A stretch of DNA of 23,620 nt from Bacteroidota bacterium (GTDB lineage Bacteria > Bacteroidota > Bacteroidia > Flavobacteriales_F > PHOS-HE28). The stretch covers positions 1 to 23,620 of the forward strand of contig JAEYYE010000279.1 in the NCBI GenBank assembly GCA_023430945.1, written 5' to 3'. This document shows, piece by piece, positions 23,510 through 23,620 of this stretch (position 1 is the stretch's first letter; each line of letters opens with the position of its first letter). The position numbers were made by a program, and so were the translations under genes. Below the pieces are notes generated by a model. That model had not been told where the DNA came from. It was given only the letters and a program-made list of their open reading frames with translations, and did not search any database.

Positions 23510-23620
23510 TCACTTCACCTCCCGCTCTTCGATCAAGATCCCTTCATCGCTGTAGCGCGCGATCTTCCGTGCTGTGCCGTCCGGATCGTGGAAGGTCCAT
23601 TCGCCGGCCGGTTTTCCGCC
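23510..23620 (-). CDS. C-terminal end of a YwqK/MORN-like repeat protein
   Basis: Only the last 36 residues are in the window; the gene enters from the right edge. The pattern GEWTFHDPDGTARKIARYSD, then GILIEEREVK, matches MORN-type repeats (GxWxxYxxxGxxxxxxxYxxG) as found in Bacteroidota proteins often labelled YwqK family. The frame is open to the edge and ends at a TGA at 23510-23512. The 57 bases between this stop and the convergent gene upstream contain no obvious terminator. Confidence 0.65.
   Translation of the reverse strand, partial: GGKPAGEWTFHDPDGTARKIARYSDEGILIEEREVK

Noticed and set aside
1..23620. tRNA or rRNA genes
   Set aside because: No T-arm-like GGTTCGANTCC with matching acceptor stem was found; the few TTCGAA hits (near 9151 and 16527) lie inside well-supported coding regions.

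Overview
The window looks like chromosomal DNA of a GC-rich (roughly 55-58% by sample lines) member of the Bacteroidota, probably a Flavobacteriales-type lineage. The support is: a full Bacteroidota-type promoter (TTG, 20 bases, TAnnTTTG) at 10931-10961 and several further -7 boxes; a LytS-type sensor with two-component propellers paired with a LytTR response regulator; a four-helix membrane protein carrying a LytTR domain; a CotH/lamin-tail secreted protein; a YwqK/MORN-like protein end; and small proteins of types common in this phylum. I see no transposase, phage gene, CRISPR array, tRNA or rRNA. Most of the window is ordinary core and envelope gene content.

Layout. (1) 1-3305, minus strand: a tightly packed run of a small four-helix membrane protein, a cytochrome c lipoprotein, the GTPase HflX, and a class A penicillin-binding protein cut by the left edge. 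(2) 3459-8934, plus strand: a large two-domain secreted amidohydrolase, a second amidohydrolase-fold protein overlapping it by ATGA, and thiL. (3) 8920-10482, minus: a helical-repeat protein of unknown function, converging on thiL with overlapping 3' ends. (4) 10647-14733, minus: a LytTR response regulator, its 1004-residue propeller sensor kinase and a small acidic lipoprotein with its own promoter and terminator. (5) 14734-15868: a mostly intergenic zone with several hairpins, a 22-codon reading frame, a strong plus-strand terminator, two small coupled genes (one resembling a type IX secretion C-terminal domain) and two copies of a hairpin repeat. (6) purQ (plus), meeting head-on a CotH/lamin-tail protein (minus) with one base between them. 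(7) 18699-21732, minus: dnaG, a CDF metal exporter and a hidden 47-residue gene. (8) 21836-23452, plus: a membrane LytTR regulator and a multi-spanning membrane protein; the right edge holds the end of a YwqK/MORN-like gene on the minus strand.

Working together: the response regulator and propeller kinase are a clear two-component pair; the small membrane protein and cytochrome c are a plausible redox pair; the two amidohydrolase-fold proteins are probably co-made exported partners, only one of the three amidohydrolase domains keeping its metal ligands. No clearly new multi-gene system was found. The most unusual signals are the very strong over-use of GATC across all genes, -7 boxes that sit only 4-6 bases ahead of several start codons, and the hairpin-rich stretch around 14950-15116.
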